In this document: positions 16,439-25,087 of the stretch, in pieces
How the letters are laid out: each line of letters starts with the position of its first letter
How positions within the stretch are numbered: the first letter of the stretch is position 1
Assembly (NCBI RefSeq): GCF_029846175.1
Contig: NZ_JARWAC010000025.1
Span: 62,001 to 126,000 of the forward strand
Source: Sphaerisporangium sp. TRM90804
GTDB taxonomy: Bacteria > Actinomycetota > Actinomycetes > Streptosporangiales > Streptosporangiaceae
Reading direction: 5' to 3'
Length of the DNA stretch: 64,000 nucleotides
Translations under genes and position numbers: made by a program
Notes under the pieces: model-generated
The model's input: only the letters and a program-made list of their open reading frames with translations
Database searches by the model: none
What the model was told of the DNA's origin: nothing

Positions 16439-16957
16439 AGAAACTTTCACCCACGAGGACGACGGCCCGGCCGCCTGGGTTCGCTTCGTGACCGCCGTGG
16501 CGCGTCAGGTTCTCGACCGGCCGCCGTCCGCCGAGAGCCACCGGCGTGTCCGGCCGAGTGGGGCATTGTGACCTGCGCCGGAGCCGTCCGTACCGGCCCG
16601 TCCTCCCGGCGCCGGGCAGGGGTCCGGTGGCGCCGTCCCGAAGGTTCACGCCCGCGCCCGGACCCCGGCGCGTCAGGGCCGTTTCCGGTCGGCGCGCACA
16701 CCGCTTAACCGGCCGAGTTGCGATTGCTTGACACTTTTTATCACCGCAGTGATAGTAACTGCACGTTGCTCTCATCGGCTCGCGCTGACTGACACGAGCG
16801 CAGCTCGCAGTCGATGGGCCGCCATGTCGATCCCCACATTCGGCCGGCGCCGACCGGCCGCGGTGGGAGTGGTTGTGCCGTTGCCGGGCTCCGTCGGCGT
16901 GCGCCGCGTATGCGATTTCCGACACAGAGCGCCGTCGTGACACCTTCGGAGGGCGAA
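16439..16957. other. Long 5' intergenic region of the esterase-CBM2 gene
   Basis: No gene is supported here. The only clear signals are the promoter at 16728-16756 and the palindrome within it. If that promoter drives the esterase gene, the untranslated leader is about 195 bases long. Confidence 0.5.
16728..16756 (+). promoter_or_regulatory. Consensus promoter with an overlapping operator palindrome
   Basis: TTGACA (16728-16733) is separated by 17 bases from GATAGT (16751-16756). A perfect palindrome, TATCAC/GTGATA around CGCA (16739-16754), covers the spacer and the -10 element, a position where a bound protein would block transcription. Confidence 0.65.
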
Positions 16958-18181
16958 ATGAGAAAACGCTCGATCCTCAACGCGGTACTGGCGGTCGCGA
17001 TCGCCCCGGTCTGCGCTGGAATTCTGGCGCTCACCACGACGCCCACCGCCGCCGCGGTCGGCGGCTCGGGCCCCTACCCGGCCGACTACGAGACCTCCGC
17101 CAGCCTGCCCAATCACACCATCTACCGGCCCGGAACCCTCCCGTCCGAGAAACTCCCCATCTACGTATGGGGCAACGGGGGCTGCTCCGCCAACGGGACG
17201 TCGCAGCTGAACTTCCTCCGCGAGATCGCCTCGCACGGGTTCCTGGTCATCGCCAGCGGCAGCCCGAACGGCTCCGGCTCGACGACGTCCCAGATGCTCA
17301 CCCAGTCCATCGACTGGGCGGTCGCGGAGAACAGCCGCCAGGGCAGCATCTTCTACGGCAGACTCGACACCGGCAAGATCGCCGCTGGGGGCTTCTCCTG
17401 CGGGGGGCTGGAGGCCTATGCCGTCTCCAACGACGCGCGTCTCAGCACGACCACCATCTTCAGCAGCGGGTTGCTGAACGACGCCGACGACTACCAGCTC
17501 CGCCGGCTGACGAAGCCGATCGCCTACTTCATCGGTGGGACCAGTGACATCGCCTACCCGAACGCCATCGACGACTGGGGCAAGCTGCCGGCCGGGCTGC
17601 CCGCGTTCATGGGCAACCTGAACGTCGGCCACGGCGGCACCTACGGCCAGACCAACGGCGGCGAGTTCGGCCGCGTTGCGGTGCTGTGGCTCAAGTGGCG
17701 GCTGAAGGGCGACGCGACGGCCGGCGCCGCCTTCGTCGGCCCCAACTGCGGCCTGTGCAACACCCAGTGGCAGGTCCAGCAGAAGAACCTCACGCTCGAC
17801 GGCACCCCGTCCCCGACCCCCACTCCGTCACCCACCGGCAGTCCGTCGCCGTCCCCGTCCCCCTCCCCGTCACCCACCAGCGGGCCCGGGGGCTGCTCGG
17901 CGACCTACTCGGTGCAGAGCCAGTGGGCCGGCGGGTTCGTCGCCGCGATCAACGTCACCGCGGGCGGCTCCGCGATCAACGGCTGGAGGCTCGCCCTCAC
18001 CCTGCCCGCCGGCGCCACGATCACTTCCATGTGGAGCGGCGTCAACTCCGGCACCACCGGCACCGTGACCGTCACCAACGTGAACTACAACGGGCGGCTG
18101 TCGGCCGGACAGAGCACCAGCCTCGGTTTCCAGGCCAACGGAACCGGCGCCGGAGCCACCGTCACCTGCACAGCCGGCTGA
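16958..18181 (+). CDS. Secreted alpha/beta-hydrolase (esterase-like) with C-terminal CBM2
   Basis: The protein has 407 residues. ATG 16958 has GGAGGG at ideal spacing. A signal peptide (MRKRSILNAVLAVAIAPVC and on to about residue 37) precedes an alpha/beta-hydrolase domain to about residue 280. The nucleophile elbow is GFSCG with Ser147, and HGG near residue 225 may supply the histidine. A Thr/Pro/Ser linker (about 283-306) leads to a family 2 carbohydrate-binding module (about 308-407: YSVQSQWAGGFVAAINVTAG and YNGRLSAGQSTSLGF). The substrate is probably an ester on plant cell-wall polysaccharide or a polyester; this is inference. The overlapping operator suggests repression control. Confidence 0.85.
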   Translation: MRKRSILNAVLAVAIAPVCAGILALTTTPTAAAVGGSGPYPADYETSASLPNHTIYRPGTLPSEKLPIYVWGNGGCSANGTSQLNFLREIASHGFLVIASGSPNGSGSTTSQMLTQSIDWAVAENSRQGSIFYGRLDTGKIAAGGFSCGGLEAYAVSNDARLSTTTIFSSGLLNDADDYQLRRLTKPIAYFIGGTSDIAYPNAIDDWGKLPAGLPAFMGNLNVGHGGTYGQTNGGEFGRVAVLWLKWRLKGDATAGAAFVGPNCGLCNTQWQVQQKNLTLDGTPSPTPTPSPTGSPSPSPSPSPSPTSGPGGCSATYSVQSQWAGGFVAAINVTAGGSAINGWRLALTLPAGATITSMWSGVNSGTTGTVTVTNVNYNGRLSAGQSTSLGFQANGTGAGATVTCTAG

Positions 18182-18337
18182 CCCCGACTCACCTGGGGCA
18201 GGGCGCCACAGCGGCGGGCCGGGAGCGAGGTCCCGGCTCGCCGCGAATGGTGGGCCCGGTCAGACTTTTCGTCCGTCATTCCGTGCCTTGTTCTTCCGCT
18301 CGCCCGGCGAGGTCGCGGGTGACACGCCGTTCGGCTG

Positions 18338-19564
18338 TCAGCAGGCGCACTCGGAGGGGCCGAGGGCGATCAGGGCCAGGTGGCGGGCGATGCCGTTGGT
18401 GTCGGTGTTCTCGACGTTGCTGAGCACGACCACCGCTATGTCGTCATCGGGCAGGTACATGTTGCTCGCCGCGTAGCCGGGGAGAAGACCCGGGTGGTAG
18501 CGGAGTCGGTGCCCGTTGAGCCGGTAGACGAGCCAGCCGAAGGCGTACGCGGACGACGGCAGGTTGAGGCAGCCGGTGCTGGGGCACGGCGCCTGTGGCG
18601 TGAACGCCTGCCTGACGGTGGCGGGTGGCGCGACCTCGTAGGCGCCGAACGAGCGGTCCCAGTCGACGAGGTCGTCGGCGTTGGAGTAGATGCCGGTCGC
18701 CGAGAACGCCTGCGAGCCGTTGATGGGCGGGGCCGGTGATCCGAGCGTGTAGTAGCCCTTCGCGTACCCCGGGGGCGGATCTCCCCTGCTGTAGCCGGTG
18801 TGTTCAAGGTCGAGCGGGCCGGTGATCAACTTGCGCAGTACGGCGCCGTACGGCTTGTGCGTCACCCGCTGGATGATCGCCCCGGCCAGGATGTAGCCGG
18901 AGTTGCTGTACTTCCAGCTGGTGCCGGGCTCGAAGTCGAGCGGCAGGTTCACGAACCGCTGGATCAGCCTTCGGGTCGTGGTCGGCAGCGGGAGCTCCAG
19001 GTAGAAGTCGGGCAGGCCCTGGATGTCGGGGATGCCGGAGGTGTGCGTGAGGATCTCGCGGATCGTGATGGGCCGCCACGCCGGCGGGCAGGTCGCGATG
19101 TAGGCCGGGACGAGATAGGGGCAGACCCGGTCGTCCAGGCCGAGCAGCCCGCGGTCGCGCAGCTTCAGCACCATCATCGAGGTGAACTGCTTGGTGACCG
19201 AGGCGATCCGGAACACCGTATCCGGCCGGTTGGGGATGTGCTTCGCCTCGTCGGCCTCGCCGGCGGCGAAGCGCACCAGCACCTTCCCGCGTCGTACCAC
19301 CAGCGCCGAGCCGGTGAACTCCTTGCTCGCGGCCAGAACCCGCAGGTACTCCCGCATCGCCGCACCGGTCTTGTCGTGCGGGGCCGGTGGTCCAGCTCGC
19401 CGGGTGGCCGCGCCGCGATCGGCGCCGAGGCCGGTCACGACGCCGTCCCCGGCGGATACGGCGATGGCGGATACGGCGATGGCGGGAGCGGCCGAGGGGA
19501 CGGCTCCACCGGTCAGTGCCGTGCTGATCCCCAGCAACCCGACAAAAATCGGCCACTTGGCCAT
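18338..19564 (-). CDS. Secreted class C-type serine hydrolase (beta-lactamase / D-Ala-D-Ala peptidase fold)
   Basis: The protein has 408 residues. ATG 19564 is preceded by GGGGGAG. A signal peptide precedes the catalytic domain, which has SVTK (nucleophile Ser and Lys), YSNSGY (Tyr-x-Asn) and HPG near the C-terminus where family members have HxG. Disulfide candidates occur in the inserts (RVCPYL and ATCPPAW; APCPSTGCLN). These enzymes act on penicillin-like or D-amino-acid peptides or on esters; the substrate cannot be assigned. The gene converges with the esterase-CBM2 gene. Confidence 0.85.
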   Translation of the reverse strand: MAKWPIFVGLLGISTALTGGAVPSAAPAIAVSAIAVSAGDGVVTGLGADRGAATRRAGPPAPHDKTGAAMREYLRVLAASKEFTGSALVVRRGKVLVRFAAGEADEAKHIPNRPDTVFRIASVTKQFTSMMVLKLRDRGLLGLDDRVCPYLVPAYIATCPPAWRPITIREILTHTSGIPDIQGLPDFYLELPLPTTTRRLIQRFVNLPLDFEPGTSWKYSNSGYILAGAIIQRVTHKPYGAVLRKLITGPLDLEHTGYSRGDPPPGYAKGYYTLGSPAPPINGSQAFSATGIYSNADDLVDWDRSFGAYEVAPPATVRQAFTPQAPCPSTGCLNLPSSAYAFGWLVYRLNGHRLRYHPGLLPGYAASNMYLPDDDIAVVVLSNVENTDTNGIARHLALIALGPSECAC

Positions 19565-20023
19565 TTTCTCCCCCTTGTGCCGGCGGCTGCCCTGAAATCC
19601 CGGCATTTCTGTAAATCGAGCAAGGCTCGTCTAGAACCCCAGCCACCATTCTCATGAAAGCCCGCCTTCTCCCCTGGTATTCGCGAACGGCGACCGACGC
19701 CTTTTTCCTTCGGCATATCGCTTTATTTAAGCCGCTCGGTGGACGCCGGCCTCTCGGGGGGATTGCCAGTTTTCGGCGCTCCTGCGCGCAGGTCGTCCGC
19801 CCGGGGTGAAGCTGACAGCGGTATTCACCCAGGTTCCACCCACATCGGCGGGGCGCGGTCGGCGATCCACCGATCGGTTGATCGCCGGCGCCACCCGGTG
19901 GAGCCGGCTCGCCCGCCGGGCGGCGACCGGGTCCCGTCCACCGGTCGATGTTCGGATGAGCGCCGCCATAGAAGGGTGGATCTCGCCGGTCGCCGATGAG
20001 CCGGAGCCCGAGAGGACACCCGC
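19565..20023. other. Intergenic region of about 460 bases upstream of the ABC operon
   Basis: No gene is supported. It contains one large imperfect palindrome (19860-19887) and an AT-rich patch (about 19700-19735) unusual for this genome, consistent with divergent promoters for the serine hydrolase and ABC genes. Confidence 0.5.
19860..19887. promoter_or_regulatory. 28-bp quasi-palindrome upstream of the ABC transporter operon
   Basis: CGGCGATC (19860-19867) and GATCGCCG (19880-19887) are exact reverse complements, and CCGATCGG (19870-19877) is a palindrome at the centre. In total 26 of 28 positions are symmetric. It lies about 140 bases upstream of the first ABC gene and is a candidate regulator-binding site. 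Confidence 0.5.
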
Positions 20024-20941
20024 ATGCCGCCAGTGATCGAGGTACGCAACCTCCACAAGCGTTATGGGAACAATGTCGCGGTCGACGATGTCTCGCTCAC
20101 CGTTGAGGAGGGCGAGATCCTCGGGATCCTCGGCCCGAACGGCGCCGGCAAGACGACGACCGTGGAGTGCGTCGAGGGCCTCCGCGTGCCGGACCGGGGC
20201 GAGATCAAGGTGCTGGGGCTCGATCCCCGCCGGGACCATGCCGAGCTGACCCGGCGGCTCGGGGTCCAACTGCAGGACGGGCAGATCCAGGAGCGGCTGG
20301 AGGTCGCCGAGGCATTGGAGCTCTACAGCTCCTTCTATCCCGAACCGGCCGACTGGCGCGCGCTGATGGACGGCCTCGGCCTGGCGGGCAAGGCGAAGAC
20401 CAGGTACGCCAAGCTGTCCGGCGGCCAGAAGCAACGGCTCTCCATCGCGCTGGCGCTCGTCGGCAGCCCCCGGGTGGCGATACTCGACGAGCTCACCACC
20501 GGCCTCGACCCGCAGGCACGGCGCGACACCTGGGAGCTGATCGAGGGCGTGCGCTCCCGCGGGGTGACGATCGTGCTGGTCACGCACTTCATGGAGGAGG
20601 CCGAGCGGCTGTGTGACCGGGTGGCGCTGATCGACGCGGGCCGCGTCGTCATGGTCGACACCCCGGCCGGGCTGACCGAGCGGGCCCGCATCGAGCACCG
20701 GATCCAGTTCCGACCGTCCAGGCCGGTGGACGACGCGCTGCTGACGAGCCTGCCCGACGTCTCCAGCGTCACCCGCCGGGGCGAGCTGGTCGTCGTCACC
20801 GGCAACAGCGACGCGCTCACCGCCGTCACCGCCGTGCTGGCCCGCAACCGGATAGTGGCCGAACGGCTGCGCGTCGAGCAGGCGAGCCTGGAGGACGCCT
20901 TCGTCGAGCTGACCGGGAAACGCCCCGACGCCACCTCCTGA
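20024..20941 (+). CDS. ABC transporter ATP-binding protein
   Basis: The protein has 305 residues. The Walker A motif GPNGAGKT is at 37-44, the Q-loop region contains VQLQDGQ, the signature is LSGGQKQRLSIAL, Walker B is VAILDELTTGLD, and the H-loop is VTHFMEEAE. The C-terminal about 85 residues are the extra domain common to drug-export type ATPases. It hydrolyses ATP to drive export together with the following permease gene, and is co-directional with a two-component system, the arrangement often seen for drug or peptide exporters. Confidence 0.92.
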   Translation: MPPVIEVRNLHKRYGNNVAVDDVSLTVEEGEILGILGPNGAGKTTTVECVEGLRVPDRGEIKVLGLDPRRDHAELTRRLGVQLQDGQIQERLEVAEALELYSSFYPEPADWRALMDGLGLAGKAKTRYAKLSGGQKQRLSIALALVGSPRVAILDELTTGLDPQARRDTWELIEGVRSRGVTIVLVTHFMEEAERLCDRVALIDAGRVVMVDTPAGLTERARIEHRIQFRPSRPVDDALLTSLPDVSSVTRRGELVVVTGNSDALTAVTAVLARNRIVAERLRVEQASLEDAFVELTGKRPDATS

Positions 20942-20983
20942 TCCCAACCGACGCAGCCCTTACACAGAGAGGAAGCCATAATC

Positions 20984-21763
20984 GTGTCAGCCCTGAGCAC
21001 GGCCGCACCCGTCACCGTCAAGCACGGTTCCGCGACGTGGAGGCTCACCAAAGCGGAGATCAAACTGTGCGTCCGCGAGAAGACCGGCCCCCTCTGGGGG
21101 GTCGGCTTCCCGCTCATCCTGCTGGTCATCCTCGGCAACGTCCCCGCCCTGCGGGAGCCCGTTGAGGCCGGCGGCCCGACGTACTTCGACCTCTACGTGC
21201 CGGTCATCATCCTGTTCAACCTGGCCATCCTGGCCCTGACCGCCCTGCCGACGATCCTCGCCGGGTACCGCGAGAGCGGCGTGCTGCGGCGCATGCGCAC
21301 CACGCCGGTCGGCCCGGCCCGCGTACTCGCCGCCCAGCTCGTGGCCAACTTCTCCATCGCGGTCGTGGCGGTGGCGCTGTTTCTCACCGTGGCCGGGCTC
21401 GGCTTCGGCGTCCGCCTGCCGCAGAACCTCGCCGGCTTCGCCGCCGGCTGGCTGCTCGCGGCCGCCGCGCTGCTCTCGATCGGCCTGATGATCACCGCGC
21501 TGGCGCCCGGCCGCGGCCCGGCCACGGCGATCGGCACGGTGCTGTTCTTCCCGATGATGTTCTTCGCCGGCCTCTGGGTGCCGATCGCGCAGATGCCGCC
21601 GCTGCTGCGGAACATCAGCCACTACACCCCGCTCGGCGCGGGCATGCAGGCGTTCCAGGACACCTACCAGGGCCACTTCCCGTCCGCCCAGCCCTTGGTG
21701 ACCTTGGCGTGTTATGCGGTCGTATGCGCGATCATCGCGGTCCGCTGGTTCCGCTGGGAATAG
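20984..21763 (+). CDS. ABC-2 type permease
   Basis: The protein has 259 residues with six hydrophobic segments. The RRMRTTPVGPARVLAAQL loop and FFPMMFFAGLWVPIAQMPPL are typical of ABC-2 exporter permeases. The GTG start at 20984 has GAGGAAG upstream. It pairs with the preceding ATP-binding protein; the substrate is unknown. Confidence 0.9.
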   Translation: MSALSTAAPVTVKHGSATWRLTKAEIKLCVREKTGPLWGVGFPLILLVILGNVPALREPVEAGGPTYFDLYVPVIILFNLAILALTALPTILAGYRESGVLRRMRTTPVGPARVLAAQLVANFSIAVVAVALFLTVAGLGFGVRLPQNLAGFAAGWLLAAAALLSIGLMITALAPGRGPATAIGTVLFFPMMFFAGLWVPIAQMPPLLRNISHYTPLGAGMQAFQDTYQGHFPSAQPLVTLACYAVVCAIIAVRWFRWE

Positions 21764-21786
21764 ACTGCGGCCGGAGGCTGAGGGAT

Positions 21787-23163
21787 GTGAGCGGGCAGAT
21801 GCCAGAGCCCCAGGGCGCGGCGTGGGAACGGCCTCCCCTTCTGCTGGTGACCGTGGTGCCGTACACCTTGCTGGCCGGCCTCGCCGTCTTCCAGGTGATC
21901 ACGGAGCAATCGGCGGGCGACGGCTCCCTGGCCGTCGACCTCGGGCTGTGCGGGCTGGCCGCGGGGTGGATGCTCGGCATGTTCACCCTGCGTCCCGCCT
22001 GGTGGGAGCGGCCACTGATCATGGCGGTGTTCTTCACCGGGCTGGTGGCGATCACCGCGGTCCTGGTGGCCCGCACCCCCGTGTTCGGGTTGTTCACCCC
22101 CGCCCCCTACATCTACGCCTTCACCGTCGTCCGCTGGCCGTGGCGGCTGCTGGGCGTGGCCGCCGTGGCGGTCGTCGCCGGCGCCGCACAGGCGTCCAGC
22201 GTGCCCAAGACGACCGCTCTCGGCCTGACGATCTCCGCGCTCATCGTCATCGTCAACATCGTCATGATGTGCGTCACCGCCTGGTTCCTGCAGATCGCCG
22301 AGCAGGAGAGAGAGCAGCGCGTCCAGGCCTTCGCCGAGCTGAGCCGGACGAACCGGCTGCTGGAGGCGACGCTCGCCGAGAACGCCGGCCTGCACGCCCA
22401 GCTGCTCGCCCAGGCCAGGGAGGCGGGGGTCCTCGACGAGCGCCAGCGAATGGCTCGCGAGATCCACGACACCCTGGCGCAGGGGCTCACCGGGATCATC
22501 ACGCAGCTCCAGGCCGCCGAGCAGATGCACGACGTCCCGGCGCAGTGGCGCCGCCCCTTCGAGGCCGTCAAGGGGCTGGCGAGGGAGAGCCTGGCGGAGG
22601 CCCGGCGCTCGGTCGACGCGCTCCGGCCCGAACCGCTGGAGACCGCGCGCCTGGGCGAGGCGCTCACCGACGTCGCCGACCGCTGGTCGAAGTTGCACGG
22701 CCTCCCCGTCCAGGTCACGACGACCGGCACGGCGCGGCCGATGGCGCCGGAGGCCGAGTTCGCGCTGCTGCGCACGGCCCAGGAGGCGTTGGCCAACGTG
22801 GCCAAGCACGCGCGGGCGACGAGGATAGGAGTGACGCTGTCGTACCTGGAACACGAGGTGGCGCTGGACGTGCGTGACGACGGCAGGGGCTTCGACCTCG
22901 CGGGCCTGGAAGCCGAAGGGGCCGGAGACGGCGCGTCGCGGCCGGCGTCCCGCGGCGGGTTCGGCCTGACCATCATGCGACAACGCGTCGAAGGACTGTC
23001 CGGGAGCCTGCGGATCGAGTCCGAACCCGGCGCCGGCACCGGCATCTCGGCCTGCATCCCCACCCAGCCGACCGGGAGCCCAGATGACCGATCGCATGGC
23101 TCAGCCGCCCGGGTGCCCCGTATGACCGATCGCATGGCCGAGCCGCCCGGGAGCCCCGTATGA
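21787..23163 (+). CDS. Membrane sensor histidine kinase (DesK/NarX-like, HisKA_3)
   Basis: The protein has about 458 residues from GTG 21787, preceded by GAGGGA. Five or six membrane segments occupy residues about 15-170. A coiled region leads to the HisKA_3 box MAREIHDTLAQGLTGII with His227, and the ATPase domain has QEALANVAKHA, DVRDDGRGFD and GGFGLTIMRQRVEGL. The C-terminal tail after about residue 428 (PTQPTGSPDD onward) is encoded by the 38-base repeats and is probably not part of the fold. The stop overlaps the response regulator start (ATGA). Confidence 0.88.
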   Translation: MSGQMPEPQGAAWERPPLLLVTVVPYTLLAGLAVFQVITEQSAGDGSLAVDLGLCGLAAGWMLGMFTLRPAWWERPLIMAVFFTGLVAITAVLVARTPVFGLFTPAPYIYAFTVVRWPWRLLGVAAVAVVAGAAQASSVPKTTALGLTISALIVIVNIVMMCVTAWFLQIAEQEREQRVQAFAELSRTNRLLEATLAENAGLHAQLLAQAREAGVLDERQRMAREIHDTLAQGLTGIITQLQAAEQMHDVPAQWRRPFEAVKGLARESLAEARRSVDALRPEPLETARLGEALTDVADRWSKLHGLPVQVTTTGTARPMAPEAEFALLRTAQEALANVAKHARATRIGVTLSYLEHEVALDVRDDGRGFDLAGLEAEGAGDGASRPASRGGFGLTIMRQRVEGLSGSLRIESEPGAGTGISACIPTQPTGSPDDRSHGSAARVPRMTDRMAEPPGSPV

Positions 23164-23197
23164 CCGACCGCACGGCCGAGCCGGCAGCCGAGCCCCT
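23084..23197 (+). repeat. Three tandem 38-base units at the kinase/regulator junction
   Basis: Units begin at 23084, 23122 and 23160, each with ATGACCGA. The first two agree at 35 of 38 positions; the third (the real regulator start) keeps about the first 24 bases. As 38 is not a multiple of three, the three ATG codons lie in three different frames and only the last opens the regulator. The kinase frame reads through the first two units. Confidence 0.8.
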
Positions 23198-23837
23198 GAT
23201 CCGACTGTTGATCGCGGACGATCATCCCATCGTCAGGGACGGGCTGAGCAGCATGTTCGCCTCCGCGCCCGGCTTCGAGGTGCTGGGCGAGGCCGCTGAC
23301 GGCGCCGCGGCCGTACGGCTCGCCAAGCAGCTCCGGCCTGATGTGATCCTGATGGACCTGCGCATGCCGGTCATGGACGGGCTGACCGCGATCACCGAGC
23401 TGACCAGGCTCGGCGTCACCGCGCGCGTGCTGGTTCTGACCACCTACGACAACGACACCCACGTGCTGCCGGCGATCGAGGCGGGCGCGACCGGCTACCT
23501 GCTCAAGGACTCCCCCCGGGAGGACCTGCTGCGCGGCGCGCGTGCCGCCGCCAGGGGCGAGAGCGTCCTGTCCCCCTCGGTCGCGGCAAGGCTGATGAAC
23601 CGGGTCAGAACGCCCGCCCCCCAACTGCTCAGCCAGCGAGAACTCGAGGTCCTCGAACTGGTGGCGACCGGAAACACCAACCGCGAGACGGCCGCCCGTC
23701 TGTTCATCACCGAGGCCACCGTCAAGAGCCACCTCCTGAACATCTACGCCAAGCTCGGCGTAAGCGACCGCGCCGCCGCCGTGGCCGAGGCCTTCAACCG
23801 ACGCCTGCTCACCCCCGAACCACGCGAGCCGTCCTGA
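23160..23837 (+). CDS. NarL/LuxR-type response regulator
   Basis: The protein has 225 residues. The receiver domain has the acidic pair LIADDHP, the phosphorylation site Asp66 in ILMDLRMP, LTTYD and LLKDSP. The C-terminal LuxR helix-turn-helix reads LSQRELEVLELVATGNTNRE and then EATVKSHLLNIYAKLGV. It is the partner of the kinase just upstream and probably controls the adjacent ABC exporter. The start codon is the third copy of a repeated 38-base unit. Confidence 0.9.
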   Translation: MTDRTAEPAAEPLIRLLIADDHPIVRDGLSSMFASAPGFEVLGEAADGAAAVRLAKQLRPDVILMDLRMPVMDGLTAITELTRLGVTARVLVLTTYDNDTHVLPAIEAGATGYLLKDSPREDLLRGARAAARGESVLSPSVAARLMNRVRTPAPQLLSQRELEVLELVATGNTNRETAARLFITEATVKSHLLNIYAKLGVSDRAAAVAEAFNRRLLTPEPREPS

Positions 23838-23891
23838 CGAGGCGCATCGCGGGGATCGCGTCGGTGTCGGTGAAGCCGGTGAACGCGTGCG

Positions 23892-23931
23892 GGAAGGCCC
23901 GCTCCGTGATGCGTGACGGAGCGGGCCTTCC
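23892..23931. terminator. Bidirectional terminator-like hairpin
   Basis: GGAAGGCCCGCTCCGT (23892-23907) pairs perfectly with the 16 bases at 23916-23931 around an 8-base loop. It lies between two convergent genes. There is no U-tract. Confidence 0.65.
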
Positions 23932-23990
23932 GGCCGTCCCGGCCGGGCGGGTCGTGGCCGGGTGGTGGGCACCTTTCGGGATCGCCTGTC

Positions 23991-24962
23991 TTACGGGTGG
24001 GTGCGCAGGCGTGCGCGTAGCAGGTTGGGGTCGGTGGCCGTCGTGTAGGCGGCGCTGAGCACGTACACGTCGTTGCCGCGCAGTGCGACGGAGGTGGGGT
24101 TCTGCAGTCCGTCGGTGCCGTCCAGCACGGTCGTGCCTGTGCTGCCCGGACGGATGCGCACGACCGTGTTGGGGCCGTTGAGGGCGGCGAGGATCTCGTC
24201 ACCGCGGCCGGTGAAGGTGAAGTCGTCGATGCCGACGAGGCCCGACGCCTTGACCTCAGGTGCCCCCGCACGGTTGCCCGGGCGGATCGCGATGCGCAGG
24301 AGGGTGCCCCGGTCGAGGTTGGTCACCCACAGCGCGCCACCGTGCACTTTCGCGCCGTTCACCCCCAGAAAGCCGGTCGAGGACAGTTCGGGTGCGGTGG
24401 ACCATGCGGTGGGCGTGCCGCCGGTGACGGGTACGGTCCACACGGTGCCGAGCACCGAGTCGGTGATGTAGAGCTGTTCGCCGCGCCTGTCCAGCGCCAG
24501 CCCGTTGGGCAGGCCTTCCGCGGGCAGGGCGGCGATGCGCCGCGGGGCCTTGCCGGGACGCAGCCGCCACAGCCCCGTCAGCTCGGCCGTGCCGGTCGCG
24601 TACAGCACGTACCCGGTGCCGTCCGAGGTGTGGACGATGCCGGTGGCCAGGGGGAATCCGAGGACCGGCGTGTCGGCCCCGCCGTCGGCGGGCGCGGGCA
24701 GCGTCGCCAGGATGCGTGTCCTGCCCGCGGGGGTGATCTGCGCCACCTGGCGGCTGGCGGCGAAGGTGACGTTCGCCGTGCCGTCGGGCAGCAGGCTGAT
24801 GTTCTCCGGCATCTGGCCCGCGGACAGGTCGAAGTGGGTGGCGACCCGCACATCCGCCAGCGGGCCGTGGGGGGACGTCGCGCCGGCCGGCGCGGCCACC
24901 GTCAGGGCGGCCGCGGCCGCCAGAGCGGCCGACACGGCGATCTTGATCATTCGCTTGGACAT
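23991..24962 (-). CDS. Secreted beta-propeller (ScyD/ScyE- or SMP-30-like) protein
   Basis: The protein has 323 residues. ATG 24962 has AAGGA upstream. A signal peptide (MSKRMIKIAVSAALAAAAAL to about residue 28) precedes repeated strands of a six-bladed propeller with NGLALDRRGEQLYITDSVLG, FTGRGDEILAALNGPNT and LQNPTSVALRGNDVYVL. Proteins with this shape are often annotated ScyD/ScyE family or gluconolactonase-like; no catalytic residues can be named. It converges with the response regulator gene. Confidence 0.75.
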   Translation of the reverse strand: MSKRMIKIAVSAALAAAAALTVAAPAGATSPHGPLADVRVATHFDLSAGQMPENISLLPDGTANVTFAASRQVAQITPAGRTRILATLPAPADGGADTPVLGFPLATGIVHTSDGTGYVLYATGTAELTGLWRLRPGKAPRRIAALPAEGLPNGLALDRRGEQLYITDSVLGTVWTVPVTGGTPTAWSTAPELSSTGFLGVNGAKVHGGALWVTNLDRGTLLRIAIRPGNRAGAPEVKASGLVGIDDFTFTGRGDEILAALNGPNTVVRIRPGSTGTTVLDGTDGLQNPTSVALRGNDVYVLSAAYTTATDPNLLRARLRTHP

Positions 24963-25087
24963 GGTTTCCTTCACTGTTTTCGGGCATGCGGCGGCCGCGG
25001 TGCGGCGCCGTGGTCGAGGGGACGCCTGGCGGGAGGTCGGAATGGTGCCGCCGACCGGGCAGACGTGGGAGCGGGCCGGCGGAAGGA

